A DNA stretch of 64,000 nucleotides from Toxorhynchites rutilus septentrionalis (GCF_029784135.1 NC_073746.1:79969704-80033703); one strand, 5' to 3'. Shown: positions 11,472 through 23,693, counted from the stretch's first letter. A program made the numbers and translations. Notes: a model not told the origin generated them from the letters alone.

Positions 11472-14400
11472 TAAATAATATATTTGGCTGAGAATTATTT
11501 TTACACATACCTGATAGTTTTAAGTTTGATGCGGAAAAGGGAAGAAATTAGCATAAATTCGGATGAATCAGACAAAAAAGAGTGCCCGCCTGTATATCAG
11601 TAAACGTGCCAGAAGACTCAATAATCCTGAAAAATTAGGAACGTTGGCATCATTGACTTTACCGTTAATACACATAATAATGACAGGTTCACCTAAAAAT
11701 GAAACCGCAGATAAATCGATGTGTGTATCATGTGAAGAATGTTGTGGCAGCTAGTGAAACTGCCAAGTTTGAAAATCACAAAGTACATCCAGGCGTTATT
11801 TTGAAAAATACTTTCATGGAAGTCTGTTGGCATACTCATACTCATACTTCGCTATACGGTCGATATTTATACGGCTTTTCGTTAAACAAATTTGGAACCG
11901 ATTCGATAGAACTTATATGAAATTGTTCTAGAATAATTGATTCGTTTTTCTTAGCGGTTAATGAACGTATCTCAGCCGTAAAGCGAGGTATGGGTGTACA
12001 TTCTTACTGACCCACTGTTTGGGATTTTAAAATGAAACTGATTCTCTAACATAGCATGTTCTCTTGCAGATGTTATTTTATAACATTATTTGAATATTAA
12101 AACCAAAGATCTTCAAATATCTTGAATTAATATATAAAATAGAATAGTACTATAATTTCAGCTACCTTTGAATTATTTCGATTCGAATCTACCGAATCAA
12201 AACAACTCACTACTATTCACTATATGTTATTCAAAAAAAAAAAAGAATAGTACCCGACAAAAATAGCAATACAACACTCATTCATTATGCTGCACTGCCC
12301 ATGATTTTTTGGCCTACAAGCATAACCATGGAAATTTTCGATGAAATGATCTGCCCAGTTGAAAGATATTATCGGCAAAAAGAGGGCCTAGGTGATTTTG
12401 CGGATTATAACATATTTTTCCATCTGGAAAACGCTTGCGTCTATTTATCGTTTAAATGACAATCGGACAATCAATCGTTTCAATGAATGTATGTCCGCAT
12501 GGCTAGACGTAATCACCAGGTTGCTCTGTTTGTAGAGTTAGTATTTACAATTCCGATAATAGTCAAAACGTCTTCGTCGGTAGTTTCAGTCGTTATCGGA
12601 TAAAATCAAAAAGGTTTGGAAGAAATTTAGTGAAATGTCTGGAAAAGGTGCTCTTGATTTGTTGCGAGTCTATGACAGTACTTTTTTCCTGAAGAATACT
12701 CTGGGATATGATAAGAACAGCAGGTTCGTGTTTCTTCAATTAACTGAATTTGTAAAGGCAATCTGCAATGTCGTTAATTTTAGCAATATGATTTACCGAT
12801 ATCACGATCAATCGCATAAAGATGTTGGAGTGAATCCGATGTCGAATCCGAGGAGTTATAATACTAAGAACCAATATTATTTTAATTTTCCTACTGATTT
12901 GATTGTTTCATTATACTTTATACTATACATTATACTATTATACTACTTGGAGATTCAAATGCAGAAATTTAGGTAATTATAACATTAAAAAAACACAATT
13001 GCTTCTCTTCGTGTTCATCGTGTACATAAAATAGTAATTATATGAGCAGCGTTTCAATGGTTTCTTATATTCATCTATTAGGAAACACTAAGTAAAAAGA
13101 CACTATCGTGACAGACATGTTTGGACTCTACAAAGAATGTGATTCAAATGTAGATTTAGCTTATGGCACATAATACTGACAATTGTTGATTTTCGAACGG
13201 TGTATGAAAGCTGTATGAAACAACGTCTGTTATGCGGACAAACAGTGATTTTTCGGAAAGGTTTTTTCAAAATGGCTCATATCAAAAAAATTGCTCGAAC
13301 AAAAAATGTTTGTTTGCATGTTGAGCAAACGTATTACATTGTGTAGAATGCGAAACAGCGAAAAAGTCGATTCTGCTCATTTTGTCGTTTACGTCTCCTA
13401 TACAAACATGGGCAGTGCAGTTGCTTATAAATACTATTTCGGAACATAACTTGAATTCAATTGGTCAGTTTGGATGAATCGACACTCATTAGCGTCCGTT
13501 CTACGTTTCTGCTCGTATTTATTCTTCCCACTAATGAACGAAAATAATTAGCGTCATAATTTATGATCATGTTCTGTGATCAATATGCCACAATCACAGA
13601 GGCAGTGATTGAACACTGGCTCCAGAATCATTCATCGTCATTCATCGTTTACGTCTCGATCTGGATTATTATGTCCACCAGAATTCTATTTGAACATAAC
13701 ACCAAAGAGAAAACGAAAAATTAACAAAAACATAAACACCGAGAAGGTCACAACCGTTGTCACATTCCTAGATGAGATGTTGGAACGAGATTTTGTTTCA
13801 CAAACGCTTCAATCACCCATTTTCATCGGTTAACGAAACGACAGCCGTTTGGCTCATAATCACGTGATTACTTCGACGATCTTTTCTGTTGTATCTTTTC
13901 TTTGGGTATCTGACATCTCACCAGGGAGCCCAAGCATCGCTTCGAGCACTAACGCTGATTGATTAGCCATTTCTTCGTTTGATCGGCGGGCAGCGGCTGA
14001 AGACAAATTTCCAGCAAGGCAAGATAATGGTGCGCTTCGGATGCCTTCAACCAACGAACAGTGCGAGGTGTGAATATTTACCAATCTTCGTGACAAATTC
14101 AAAAAAATGGGCGATAAATTAACACCCCCCAGCCAAGAATGGCTAAACAGTCGCCAAAGGCGAGAGGGCCAATAGGAGCGTCGGACGAACGTCTTCTATT
14201 GATTGACAACAATTAATTCCCGAGACAGGCAGAAAATTGCCTCTCACGAAAATTGAGAAGGCTGGCCAATTTCGATACAGCACGAGTCCGAAAGTGAATG
14301 GGCCTGATTCTGGAGGGCATGACGATGGGGAGCGGTTTGCAGGATTGATGCTGGTCGCCGTTACATTCACGCCTTGGCAACGCCATTCTGCGGGCTTCGA

Positions 14401-16500
14401 GGGACTCTGGACGGAGGAGGCGGCGACGCCAGCCTGGTGTGAAACGGGGCTTCCCTTGGATTCGCTCATAAATAAAATAACAAATGATGGGGACGTGCGA
14501 TGATGGTTATGACAGGAGGCGAGCACAAGCCACAGCGCACGTGTGCCAGCGTGTTGCTCGAAGAGGAGGGCCGGCTTACATAAATGTTTTCTTAAGGCTT
14601 AATTCAAGCAGGGTGATTCATCTGCCCATGATCTTATCGATCACCTTTTAGACCATGTTAGAATGATGTTACTACAGGGACGTAGATTTTTTTCCTCTCC
14701 TCAGTTCTTCGTTTTGTTCGGGATTATCGTCGTTTCCCAGTTTAACACTTCCAGGAATTTCGAGCCCCAAGCATCGAACTGAAATCTGTCCCATATAATT
14801 TAAAGTGGATTTGAAGAACTCTCACACTGTACCGTTGAATGGCCTTTGTAAACTAAGACGAATGATACCGAGTCGGAGACCGCCGGCGAAGAAGGAAGCA
14901 GATGAACCAAACCACATTCTTTGTTGTGGCCTGCTTCTTGTGGTTAGAGGAAGTGATGTGACAACTACGAAACTGCTGTTCCAACTCGGATGGTTTGAAT
15001 GCTTTTTCCGCCACATCGACTACACCCCACTTAATTGGCCTGGAAATTCAATTCTCCATTGTTTGGGCATAGTTTGATGAACGGATCAAGTGTCCGGAAT
15101 AATTGGTTCATTCTTGCATAACTGCTTGTCATATTTTTCAAACTGAGTTTAAATAAACTATGGATAATGATTTTTATCCATCCGAAATAGCCTTGGGGCA
15201 GTAATGTTATGTGGGTTTTAACACATCATTATCCAATATGAATAATACTGTAAATATATGAAAGCATCTGTCAAATTTTCGAAATTTGAATTTAGTTTTG
15301 TGAATTTAGTTTTGTTTCGTTCCAAGAGAACATTATCGTCTTATACGAAATACCTCGTCTGGAATATTATCTATTCCACTCATTATACGCTAGTGAGTGT
15401 GTAAAATGATATTGATGAACACGAAAGTGAACTTCTTTATCGTAGAATCATTTTTAACAGAAAGGTAATTGTAAAATTAAAATCTGAAAATTAAACATGT
15501 AACGAATAATTCGAGATTTTGAATGCTTCGAAATTGCGAAAACTCAACGTTCCGATTGGTCTAATTTGTGTTTCTAAACCCTTGCCAAGCAAATCAAGCA
15601 ACTATCGAAACAACGAGACACATTTTGAGTATATCAAAACTGTTGCGAAAAGAACCATATCTCACTGTCGTGCATAGTTCTATCCAAGGGGAAAAAGGCA
15701 AAGCAGCACAACAAATACTGCCTCTGCTTCGGCAAATCGTCAGTTTATGTTTTTCTATTGTACTGAACAGAGATGCAAGATGATGCATGATGCAAGTTGT
15801 TTGCTTCAGACTGCTTTCCCAGAATATGCTGACGAGCTGAAGCGAACAGATATGGTATGAATTAGGAAAACAATCATGTCCAATTCAACTCCAGTCCCGC
15901 TTTAGCCGGCGAGCAGTTAACAGGCATACAAAGAGATTTTGCCCGATGCAAAATCTAGGAGCGTAATAGTTTTTTTTTCAGAATTGATACTGGTGTTCGG
16001 TCAATATGTGGTTTACAATAAACATCAACCACAAGACGTAGCGACGGAATCAACAAACTGAGGTAGAATTCTGAAATCTGTATCCAGCGATGAGGAAAAT
16101 TTGAGTTTTCGAGTTGAATCCGAAATGCGGAACCTGTTACTTAGAAACTGTAACCTCTTCAAGCCGTCATTTATTGGAAAACATTCAACTTGCGAAATTT
16201 CGTTTTTATCGAGGGATTGAAATATGATTTATAAGTATGTATTTTACATTTGTTTGACGAAAATGAATAATCCGAATTGTATCCGAGTTTTGAATTATGG
16301 AATCTGGACTCTAAATCAGTGACTAGGGTTCAGCAAAATATAGTCTGAATATTTGAGTCAGAATCGCAATCTGGATCCTTGAATCTCACATTTTGGATTC
16401 AGTTGAATCTTGAACCAAGCAATCGAATTCGGATTTGAAAAATGATTATTCGGAAATTGAAATCTTTAACATTGGATAACGATTTTATAACTGAAATCTG
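11472..16500. other. Long non-coding stretch, no gene recognised
   Basis: AT-rich at 11472-13600, more GC-balanced at about 13860-15080. The longest frames (for example 113 codons from 12635, plus strand, and 127 codons ending at 14143, minus strand) have no recognisable domain and no convincing splice context. I see no repeat structure that I can name here. Confidence 0.4.
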
Positions 16501-16504
16501 AATA

Positions 16505-16650
16505 TCGAAGCTGTTGTCTCATTGTCTCATTTCTCTCATTCTCTGCTTCTCTCCTCTTCTCAGTCTCTCATTCTTTAATTCTCTGATTCTCTCATTCTCT
16601 CATTTTCACATTCTTTCCTTCTTTCATTCTCTCATTTTCTCATTCTATCA
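16505..16650. repeat. CT-rich low-complexity tract
   Basis: Run of ctctcattctctg-like units on the plus strand, so pyrimidine-rich. It precedes the purine-rich tract of opposite strand composition that starts near 16880. Confidence 0.7.
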
Positions 16651-16879
16651 ATTAATTTGAGTGTGGAATTTGTAATCTATCTTGTACTATACTCTGTGTT
16701 ATGTTATTCATAATCTTCATAATGTGGGCTAATATATGACTGAAATACGGCTCTGTGCAGTGATATACGAATCTGGAATCTGAATCAAAAAGATCTGGAA
16801 TTTGAATAATAGATAGTGTTCCTGAACAGTTGTACAAAGAGTAAATGCGAAAAAGTGAAAGGAACAATTAAAGAAAGAT

Positions 16880-18500
16880 GAAGAGTGTAAAGGAATGACA
16901 AATAATAGAGAGAAAATAATGAAGACGACAGAATTAATTTGATTCGATTCGCTTGTTTATCTTAGACCGGATATTATTCTAAAATATAAGAATAATAGAA
17001 TACGGAAGAGAAGAGGGAAAAAAACAAGAAAGATCAAGAGAGGACGAGAGAAAAAATGGGATTGTGAAAGATCAATGAGAGATGGTTAGCGTCTCACATT
17101 GTCATGCCGGGTGTTCGGGTTCGATTCCCGTTCTAGCCGGGGGATTTTTCGTCAAAGAAATTTCTTTCGACTTGCACTGTGGTCACGCGTATCCCAGAGC
17201 TTGCCCCTCGGAATACATTCAAGTCGTGTTATTTGGCTTAAGAAATCTCAACTAAGTTTTAATAAATGACGCCAGTTAATGCATAAGATGAGACGGCAAA
17301 AGTTCCACAGGGAACGTTAACGCCATTCAACAAGAAGAAGAAGCAAATGAATAAATGAGAAAATCAGAGAATCAGAAAATGAGAGTTTAACAGCATGAGA
17401 GAATGAGAAAGGAATTAAAAAAGTATAAGAAGAAGGCTCAGAGAAGAATGGGAGAGGATTGAGAGAAAAATTAGAGAAGAATGAGATAAAAATGAGAGGA
17501 AAATGAGTGAAGAATGATAGACGAATGAGAGAAAAATGACAGAATAGATAAAGAAGAATGAGAGAGGAATGAAAGAAGAACAAAATAAAAATAAGAGAAG
17601 AATGAGAAAACAATAAGAGAGGAATGAAATAATAATGAGAGGAGAATGAGAGAAGAATAAGAGGCAAATGAGAGACAAATGACAGAATGAGAGAATGGAA
17701 GAATAATGAGAGAAGAATGAAGGAAAGATGAGCGAAAACATGAGAGGAGAATCAGTGAAGAATGAAAGAGGAATGAAAGGCGAATGAGATAAACATAACA
17801 GAAGAATAAGAGAAGAATGGAAGAAGAATAAGAGAGGAATGGAAGAAGAATGAGAGATGAATTATAGAAGAATAGAAGAGGAAAGAGAGAAGAATTATAC
17901 AGTAATGAGAGAAAAACTAGAGAAGAATAAAAGAAGAATGAGAAAAAAAGGAAAGAATAAGAAAAGAAAAAGAAAAGAATGAGAGAGGAATGAAAGAAAG
18001 ATAAGAAAGATAAGAAGAAGACGGGAAGAACAGAACAGAACAATGAGATAATAATGAAAGAAGACATGATAGAAGGATTAATGAAGAATGAGAGAAGAAT
18101 AAGGGAGGAGTGAAAGAAGTCATTCCTCTTTCAGAGTAATGAAAGAAGAATGAGAGAGAAATAAGAGAGAAACTGGAGACGAATAAAAGAAGAATGAGAA
18201 AAAATTAGGGGAGAATAAGAGAAGAATGAGAGAAGAATGAGAGAGGAATGAAAGACGCATGAGAAGAGAATGTAAGAAGAATGAGAGTGAAATAAAAAAA
18301 TAGATAGGAATGAAAGACGAATGAGATCAAATGAGAGAATGAGAGAGTGGGATAGAATGAGCAAATTAAATAAAAAGACCGAGAGAGAAAATGAGAAAGA
18401 TTTAAAATGAGAAACAGTTAGAAAGAAAAAGAGAATGAGAGCTAGAACGAGATATAGCTAGAAGTAAAATGAGGGATATAGTGATAGAGAAAATCAGGAG
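16880..18500. repeat. Polypurine tract: degenerate agaagaatgagag minisatellite
   Basis: The plus strand is overwhelmingly A and G with repeated but imperfect words such as agaagaatgagag and aggaatgaaagaag at roughly 11-13-bp spacing, interrupted only by a SINE (17083-17345). Long minus-strand frames across it, rich in Ser, Leu and Phe, are artefacts of the composition. The mirror-like polypurine composition could favour triplex DNA. Confidence 0.85.
17083..17345 (+). mobile_element. tRNA-derived SINE
   Basis: Contains an internal RNA polymerase III promoter: an A-box-like tggttagcgtctc at 17083 and a B box ggttcgattcc at 17118-17128, 35 bp apart as in a tRNA. An unrelated body and an aagaagaagaag tail (17333-17344) follow. 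The upstream tRNA-like part lacks a complete acceptor stem, so this is a SINE and not a tRNA gene. Related copies lie on the minus strand at 46048-46256, 23015-23188 and, as a body fragment, 56661-56770. Confidence 0.85.
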
Positions 18501-18674
18501 GTAAGTTTCGAAGTACTTCACGGAACACAGAAGCCACAATTCGAGCTAAGGGTTCCAGATTTTTTATACCTATCTACCAATGTCTAACGAGAGTCACACC
18601 AACATTAATCATTATATCAAGCTTTAAACTACCAAATATATCATAAAATAAAAGATATAATTTTTGGACATTAA

Positions 18675-19446
18675 AATTTGATGCGGGATGATTTGGACCA
18701 TCTATGGGGTGATCCAGTGTGTGTTTCATCGGAAAAAAACATACTTATGTTTATGTAAAGTATTTTTGAATCATGTTACAATCAGTAACAGTGTTCTGGG
18801 ATCGATACCAGGCGACTTGGCCATATTCCAGATCAGAAAAATTGGATTGAGACCATCTCGAATCCTGCATGGATTTTTTCACTGTTGTTCGAGCATTTTC
18901 AAACACTTTCGATGCTTGGTCAAAGAAAATCCGTTCTTGATGGCCTGCGTTGCTCTTTCAAGCTCCTCCTTCTTCCAACGTTGTCTGCCTATCCTCTTTT
19001 TGTAATTCAGCGGCATCTGGAATCAATTAGACCAAAGAAAAACCACAAATCTGTAGGACCAATTCACCCTACAAAAACGTGTCCATGTCACCCCACACAA
19101 CATGCAAAAATTAAAATGCAATTAATTTTATTAATTGTCATCAAACTTACAACTTCGCTGCATCAAATTATTCCTCCTCTGTAGGCGAACAGAACTTTAC
19201 TGCACAATACACGAAAGGTTTGTTCAATCAGCGGGAAAACCATGATCGGAAAATTCACAATTTTTGACAATCAAAGTGCATGCTGTGTTCATGCTACCAT
19301 TTCCTTCCACCTGTCGAATTTAACCAAAGTTTTCTAACGTTAGTTACATACGGTTCATTAAAGTTGAGCCAATTTGAGCCGTACTTTTTGAGATAATGGG
19401 ATGGTCCAAATCACCCCGTATGTCCAACTCACCCCGTGTTACCCTA
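18675..19446 (-). mobile_element. Decayed pogo-like (Tc1/mariner superfamily) DNA transposon
   Basis: Ends share an inverted motif: gatgatttggaccatc followed by tatggggtgat near 18684-18712, and its reverse complement near 19390-19436 (gatggtccaaatcaccccgt). Between them the minus strand carries the transposase fragment described separately. The end motif ggggtgatttggacc is short and diverged, so the borders are approximate. Much of the interior is non-coding, so this is a relic or an internally deleted copy. Confidence 0.65.
18775..19010 (-). pseudogene. Broken transposase N-terminus (helix-turn-helix, psq/pogo type)
   Basis: Reading the minus strand from about 19001 gives KKRIGRQRWKKEELERA and then TQAIKNGFSLTK. 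This matches the W-x3-EL-x-RAI-x2-IKNG opening of the psq-type helix-turn-helix that binds the ends of pogo-like transposons. The tryptophan codon is at 18977-18975. Just after the TK residues the frame breaks: the continuation ASKVFENARTTVKKSMQ is in another frame, and the original frame soon meets a stop. No catalytic DDE/D domain is visible. It is a dead fragment whose sense is opposite to CadN. The family call is by pattern from memory. Confidence 0.65.
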
Positions 19447-20959
19447 CATAAAAAACCTTTTAAAAATTCTTTATTCGTCCTATTCGGTTGGGACAAATAT
19501 TTGAAAGCACTTGGATATAAAACTTCCAAATTATAGTGAAAATATATTTTAACAGACGTCGGAATCAATAAATCACGTAAAGCTGATTTTTGTACAATAT
19601 CATTTTCATAGTTCGTTCCCACTTTATGTATTTTTACAGTTATGAATTTTTATATGTTTTATATGTTTTATATGACGACATTTATAGAACAAATATAAAA
19701 TGAATTTGAAGAAGTACTTTTCAATTATTTCTTAATCGACGTTTTTAATTGAATGTTGTGTTGTGTTGTGTCACCTAACTGCAAAATGTGGATAACATTA
19801 TTACACCCATCGCATCCAACAATAATGTGAACTTGCTCAATAATAGTGACATTTAGGAACGATTTCCACAACAAAAAAATGCGGGGAAATAAGTCATCAG
19901 AGTTAGGCGTCGGTCTTCTTCGTCACTCAGCCAAACATTTGTTTCTCCCCTCCGGGGTAAAAATGAAAGCTACTGAAATTCAACACACATGTTACATGCG
20001 ACAGTAACTTGATCCGCGTCAGCTGGCTTTTATGTTTTCACTTTTGTTTTTTCCACTGAGCTAGGAGTTTCATCAGACTTGTCATCATCATTCGTATGGG
20101 TGCACATGACTCCCGGGTTAGAGGTATAAACTTATCTGTTTTCACAGCTCATCATCATCAGAACAAATTGAAATATTTTGGGATGCTGCCGTTGGGTTGG
20201 CACATTTGAATGGAATTTCAGTTTAGTGTTGCAATCCTTCATTTAAAACATTTAAGAGAAACTATCCGTTTACTCCGAATGCTCAATATTGATTTATATT
20301 CAATTATATCATGGTTATCTTAAGCTCAGCTACAAAAAGTAATCGTTCTTCGACGATTGTGCATTTCGATCGAAAACGAAATTTCCTGCCAATATTACCC
20401 ATCTAATTTCCGCTCCACGAACACGATTTGATTCAATCTACTGGTGTTGATTTTAATTTCCATTTCATTTTCAATTTTTTTCCATTGCTGCTGGCAATAG
20501 ACGGAGAGAACTCATCAGATTCCATACTTTTGTGGCTGTTGCTTCTCGCTATCCGGGTGGAATTAAATCCCCCTCGCGCAATTATTTTTTTTTATTATTT
20601 CATCTATTCCACCCATGCTGGATTCCTGTGTGAATGATTAAGAATTGGGATTTAATTTCGAATTGCCCCATACCCCGGAACCTCGTGTATTAGTGCTGAT
20701 TAAGAGGTATTTCTCTCCTCATCTTTCATCACCGATCTGGCAGCATTCGGCCGGCGCAAACAGATATACCCGCTGCCAGGTGATCAATCATCTGTGGTTT
20801 CCTCCAATCGGTGCACCGATCAACCAACCATCCGTGGAAATCGTGGTGTGCCCTTATCTGGAGCAAGTGTTGCGATCTCAATTTCAGCCTCTATTCAAAA
20901 TGAATCACCACTCGAAGGCTCGTAAATGTTACTAACGTGTTCTTTCATTTCTTTTACAG
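19447..20959. other. Non-coding sequence upstream of the CadN coding exon
   Basis: Unique-looking sequence with a short (tgttg)n run near 19752-19770 and no recognisable gene. It most likely is the 3' part of an intron in the CadN 5' UTR, because a good splice acceptor ends it. Confidence 0.5.
20942..20959 (+). promoter_or_regulatory. CadN: Splice acceptor of the CadN exon
   Basis: A polypyrimidine run ctttcatttcttttacag ends in AG at 20958-20959, directly upstream of the exon that carries the CadN start codon. No competing acceptor of this quality lies between here and the ATG at 21210. Inferred from sequence only. Confidence 0.7.
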
Positions 20960-21209
20960 GTGATTCAGTTATCGCCACAGACGTCTTCGGAATAAGATGC
21001 CTCTCAGGCCTGCGAGTGTATTGTTAGTCAGTAAGACAGCCGACAGCCATTAGTGCGTGTTTTCTCGTGACAAATCGTCGCTGTGCTTTTCTAGTGAATG
21101 GAGTATTAGAATTAATTCTAGCGAAAATAATAAATATATTCTCAGTGTAAGTGATATACTGCCGAACGGAGTGAAACAAATCAGCCCGCGAGTGCGAAAC
21201 CCTAGCGAT
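20960..21209 (+). other. CadN: 5' UTR part of the CadN exon, with two upstream ORFs
   Basis: Leader between the inferred acceptor and the CadN ATG. It holds two upstream ATGs. The first, at 20997, opens an 18-codon ORF ending at TAG 21051-21053, in the same frame as CadN. The second, at 21098, gives a three-codon ORF ending at 21109. After the TAG at 21051 the main frame is open to the ATG at 21210 but has only a GTG (21057) and no ATG. Such upstream ORFs can damp translation of the main frame. Confidence 0.7.
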
Positions 21210-22785
21210 ATGTGGTATCTCGGAGCCGCAGCTAGAATGCGGCCCCCGAGCGGTCCCATAGGGGCCCCTGAAGGCCTACAGCCCTCACTTTGGCCGGCAG
21301 CGCAACGTAGTCATCGATCGAAATCAGTCAGTGTTTCAATGTTAGCCGTTGTAGTAGTAGTGTTAGTGTTAAATCTAAATATTGTCGTAGTATCGTGTAA
21401 GCACCATCGCCATCATAGCGCTAGCAGCGAAGAGTTCAAGTTCGACCCAACGAACAGCTTCGTAAGCTTAGTCCTGCCGCACGACACATATCCGGGCTAC
21501 AGCATTCAGAAGTTCAGCGCCAACTTCACCAATCCGAACTCACCATTCTCGTCGATCTCGTCATACTCATCCAAGCCGCTCAACTATCGGCTGCTGGAGA
21601 CGGATTACTCCAAGTACTTCACCGTCCTGGACGATGGTATGGTCATGACGACTTCCGACCTCTCCCCGCTAGTCAACCGGCCGGTGAAGCTGGTCGTCCT
21701 CGAGGAGACACCCAATTCCACTGCCACGCACCAGCTGCAGCTGTACATTATGAACCGCAAAGATATGCTACACTTCCCCAGTGCGCTCGGAGAAAACGTC
21801 GGTAAACTCAGTGAGAACAAGAACGCCGGTACGCGAGTTCGTGAACTTCCGCTTCTACAGGCAAATTCCGCGCGCGGTGCCAAATCGGTTATCTATACGA
21901 TCGTCGCCGGTAACGACGGTCACGCGTTCGCACTGGAAGACAGCAGCAGCGGAACGGTCAAGAACACCGTCCGCATTGACGACACCAGAAAGCACGGTGT
22001 TTGGCTTGTGTCCAACAAACCCTTGGATCGCGAAACCAAGGACGAATACGTCGTGGTTGTGGAAGCCTCGGACTTGAAGAAGATCAACAAAGCGAAAGTT
22101 AAACTGCAAGTGAACATTTTGGACGTGAACGACAACCATCCGGTGTTCACCAAGCCCGACTACCGCTTCACAGTGACCGGTGTTAAGTCAACAAACGCCT
22201 ACGGCAACGAAACTATTTCCTGGGAACGGTTCACAAGCATTGGAAAAGTTGAAGCCAAAGACGCCGACGGCGATAAGGTAGCGTACCGCCTGATGAACCC
22301 AAGCAACACCGTGGTGATCGTTCCCCAAACGGGTGAACTCCTGCTCGCGGACGAGCCGGACCTCTCGGAGGTATTTGTTGACGTTGAGGCTCACGATATC
22401 CGCTCGCCTAGTCTGAAGAGTGAGAAACCTGCCCGGGTGATGATCGAGTTTGTTGCCCCGGATCCGGTACCGGTTATCGTCCAGCACATGAACCACGAGT
22501 ACCAGCACTCGCATCGCCGTGACAAGCGTCGTGTTACCCGTGCTGTTCGGCCGACCAAGCGGATCGAGTTCTCCGAAGCGGATGGCGATACCGAGGGTCG
22601 TAATGTGTTCCAGCTGGAGAAGGAAACTGACCGGGAAACGTTTAAGATACGTGACGAGAATCCGTGGGTTACGGTGGAAACCAACGGTGCAGTGCGAGTT
22701 AAGAAGAAGTGGGACTACGAGGAGTTGGGACCGGAGAAGACACTCGACTTCTGGGTGATCATCAGCAACCAGGGAGGACATAACG
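21210..22785 (+). CDS. CadN: Neural cadherin (DN-cadherin), first coding exon, partial
   Basis: N-terminal 525 codons plus one base of a classical-type insect cadherin, a calcium-dependent adhesion receptor that acts in axon guidance and synaptic targeting through catenins. Residues 44-62 are a strongly hydrophobic signal-peptide core. SLVLPHDTYPG and DYSKYFTVL are hallmark CadN N-terminal strings. LDRE (272-275) and DVNDNHPVF (305-313) are calcium-binding cadherin motifs. A second unit carries DADGD. RRDKRR (436-441) is a furin-like site, followed by VTRAVRPTKRIEF and KKKWDYEELGPEKT, which are near-identical to Drosophila CadN as I remember it. The start is the first in-frame ATG after a stop at 21051, with G at -3. 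A second ATG at 21339 (residue 44) sits right at the signal core but has T at -3. The exon ends in phase 1 at a GTAAGT donor. The rest of this very large protein is outside the window. Confidence 0.93.
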
Positions 22786-22791
22786 GTAAGT
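22786..22791 (+). promoter_or_regulatory. CadN: Splice donor of the CadN exon
   Basis: Sequence aacg|gtaagtgg gives a consensus GTAAGT donor. It falls exactly where similarity to CadN stops: the reading frame continues 29 bases into the intron to a TAA at 22812-22814 with unrelated residues. The exon ends in phase 1, inside a Gly codon. Confidence 0.9.
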
Positions 22792-23014
22792 GGAAGCGGG
22801 ATGAATTATTGTAAATGTTCTGTATTGTTCAATGTAAAATTGGGATGAGGAAACAATAACTTTTCAGTATCTCAATTATTGCCATGGTATAATGATAACT
22901 AAATGCGAGCTCCAGGTGCTAACCTGGCTTATGTTGAGCCAAATGTTATTATTAGATGAGGCATTCCAGCAATCAACACGAATTTTCGAAGAATTTTTTA
23001 AATTTACTGTCGAG
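22792..23014 (+). other. CadN: Start of the long CadN intron
   Basis: Non-coding. No later CadN exon (for example one encoding the next EC repeats with a DVNDEPPYF-like motif) is visible anywhere to 64000, so this intron exceeds 41 kb. Confidence 0.75.
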
Positions 23015-23188
23015 TTTTCTATGATAAATAACACACCTTGAATGCATTCTGAGTGGCAAGCTCTAGAATACGCGTGAGAACAGTGCAAGTCGGAAGAAAT
23101 TTTTTTAACGAAAAATTCCCCAGACCAGAACTGGTATTGAACCCGTACCCCCGCATGTTGGGTTTAACGCTAACCACTAGGTTAAAAG
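23015..23188 (-). mobile_element. Diverged tRNA-derived SINE, minus strand
   Basis: The body segment ccttgaatgcattctgag and the tRNA-like part (attgaacccgtacccccgca followed by gctaaccacta) match the SINE family seen at 17083 and 46048, reversed. The B box is degenerate. Confidence 0.7.
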
Positions 23189-23693
23189 TTATAAATTATA
23201 ATTTTGCTATATAGAAAAAGTACGCACTAAAAAAGCTTTTTTTATTGAAAACAAAATTGAAAATAAAGTTTAAAAATGGAATACTGGAGAATAAAAAACT
23301 ACATTTTTAAAAAAACTGTTTTTTTTACACATTTCCAATTCAGAGATTGGAAAATCAACAAAGAGATTGAGAAATAAAAAATAAGAAATTATGAAATTAG
23401 AAAATTAACAAATCAACAAATTGATATCGAAACATTAAAAAATTGAAAACAAAAAAAAATAATATGAAACAAAAACTAAAAATTTAAAAATTGATAAATT
23501 TAAAAAATGGAAAAATTTAAAAAGGGGAAAATCGAAAATTTTAAATTTGCCAAATTGATATTTGACGAACTGAAAAAATCATTTTTTTTAATTGAAAAAC
23601 TGCCAAATTGTAAAAATTGCGAGATTGAGAAATTGAGGAACAACACTCGACAAATAATAAAGGAACAGAATGTGAAATCGAAATTTTGGGCGA

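Noticed and set aside
17083..17160. tRNA gene
   Set aside because: A and B boxes are present but no acceptor stem closes, and a SINE body with tail follows. The same applies at 46199-46256, 23130-23188 and 50412-50480.
17317..18364. Long minus-strand ORFs rich in Ser, Leu and Phe, looking like membrane proteins
   Set aside because: Composition artefacts of a polypurine minisatellite; several overlap in different frames.
21057..21209. Extension of the CadN reading frame to 21057 (585-codon ORF)
   Set aside because: The codon at 21057 is GTG, not ATG, and an in-frame TAG lies just upstream at 21051. The first ATG is 21210. The same ORF also runs 29 bases past the GTAAGT donor into intron sequence.
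22188..22781. 197-codon minus-strand ORF inside the CadN exon
   Set aside because: Antisense shadow of the GC-richer CadN coding sequence, with no recognisable domain.
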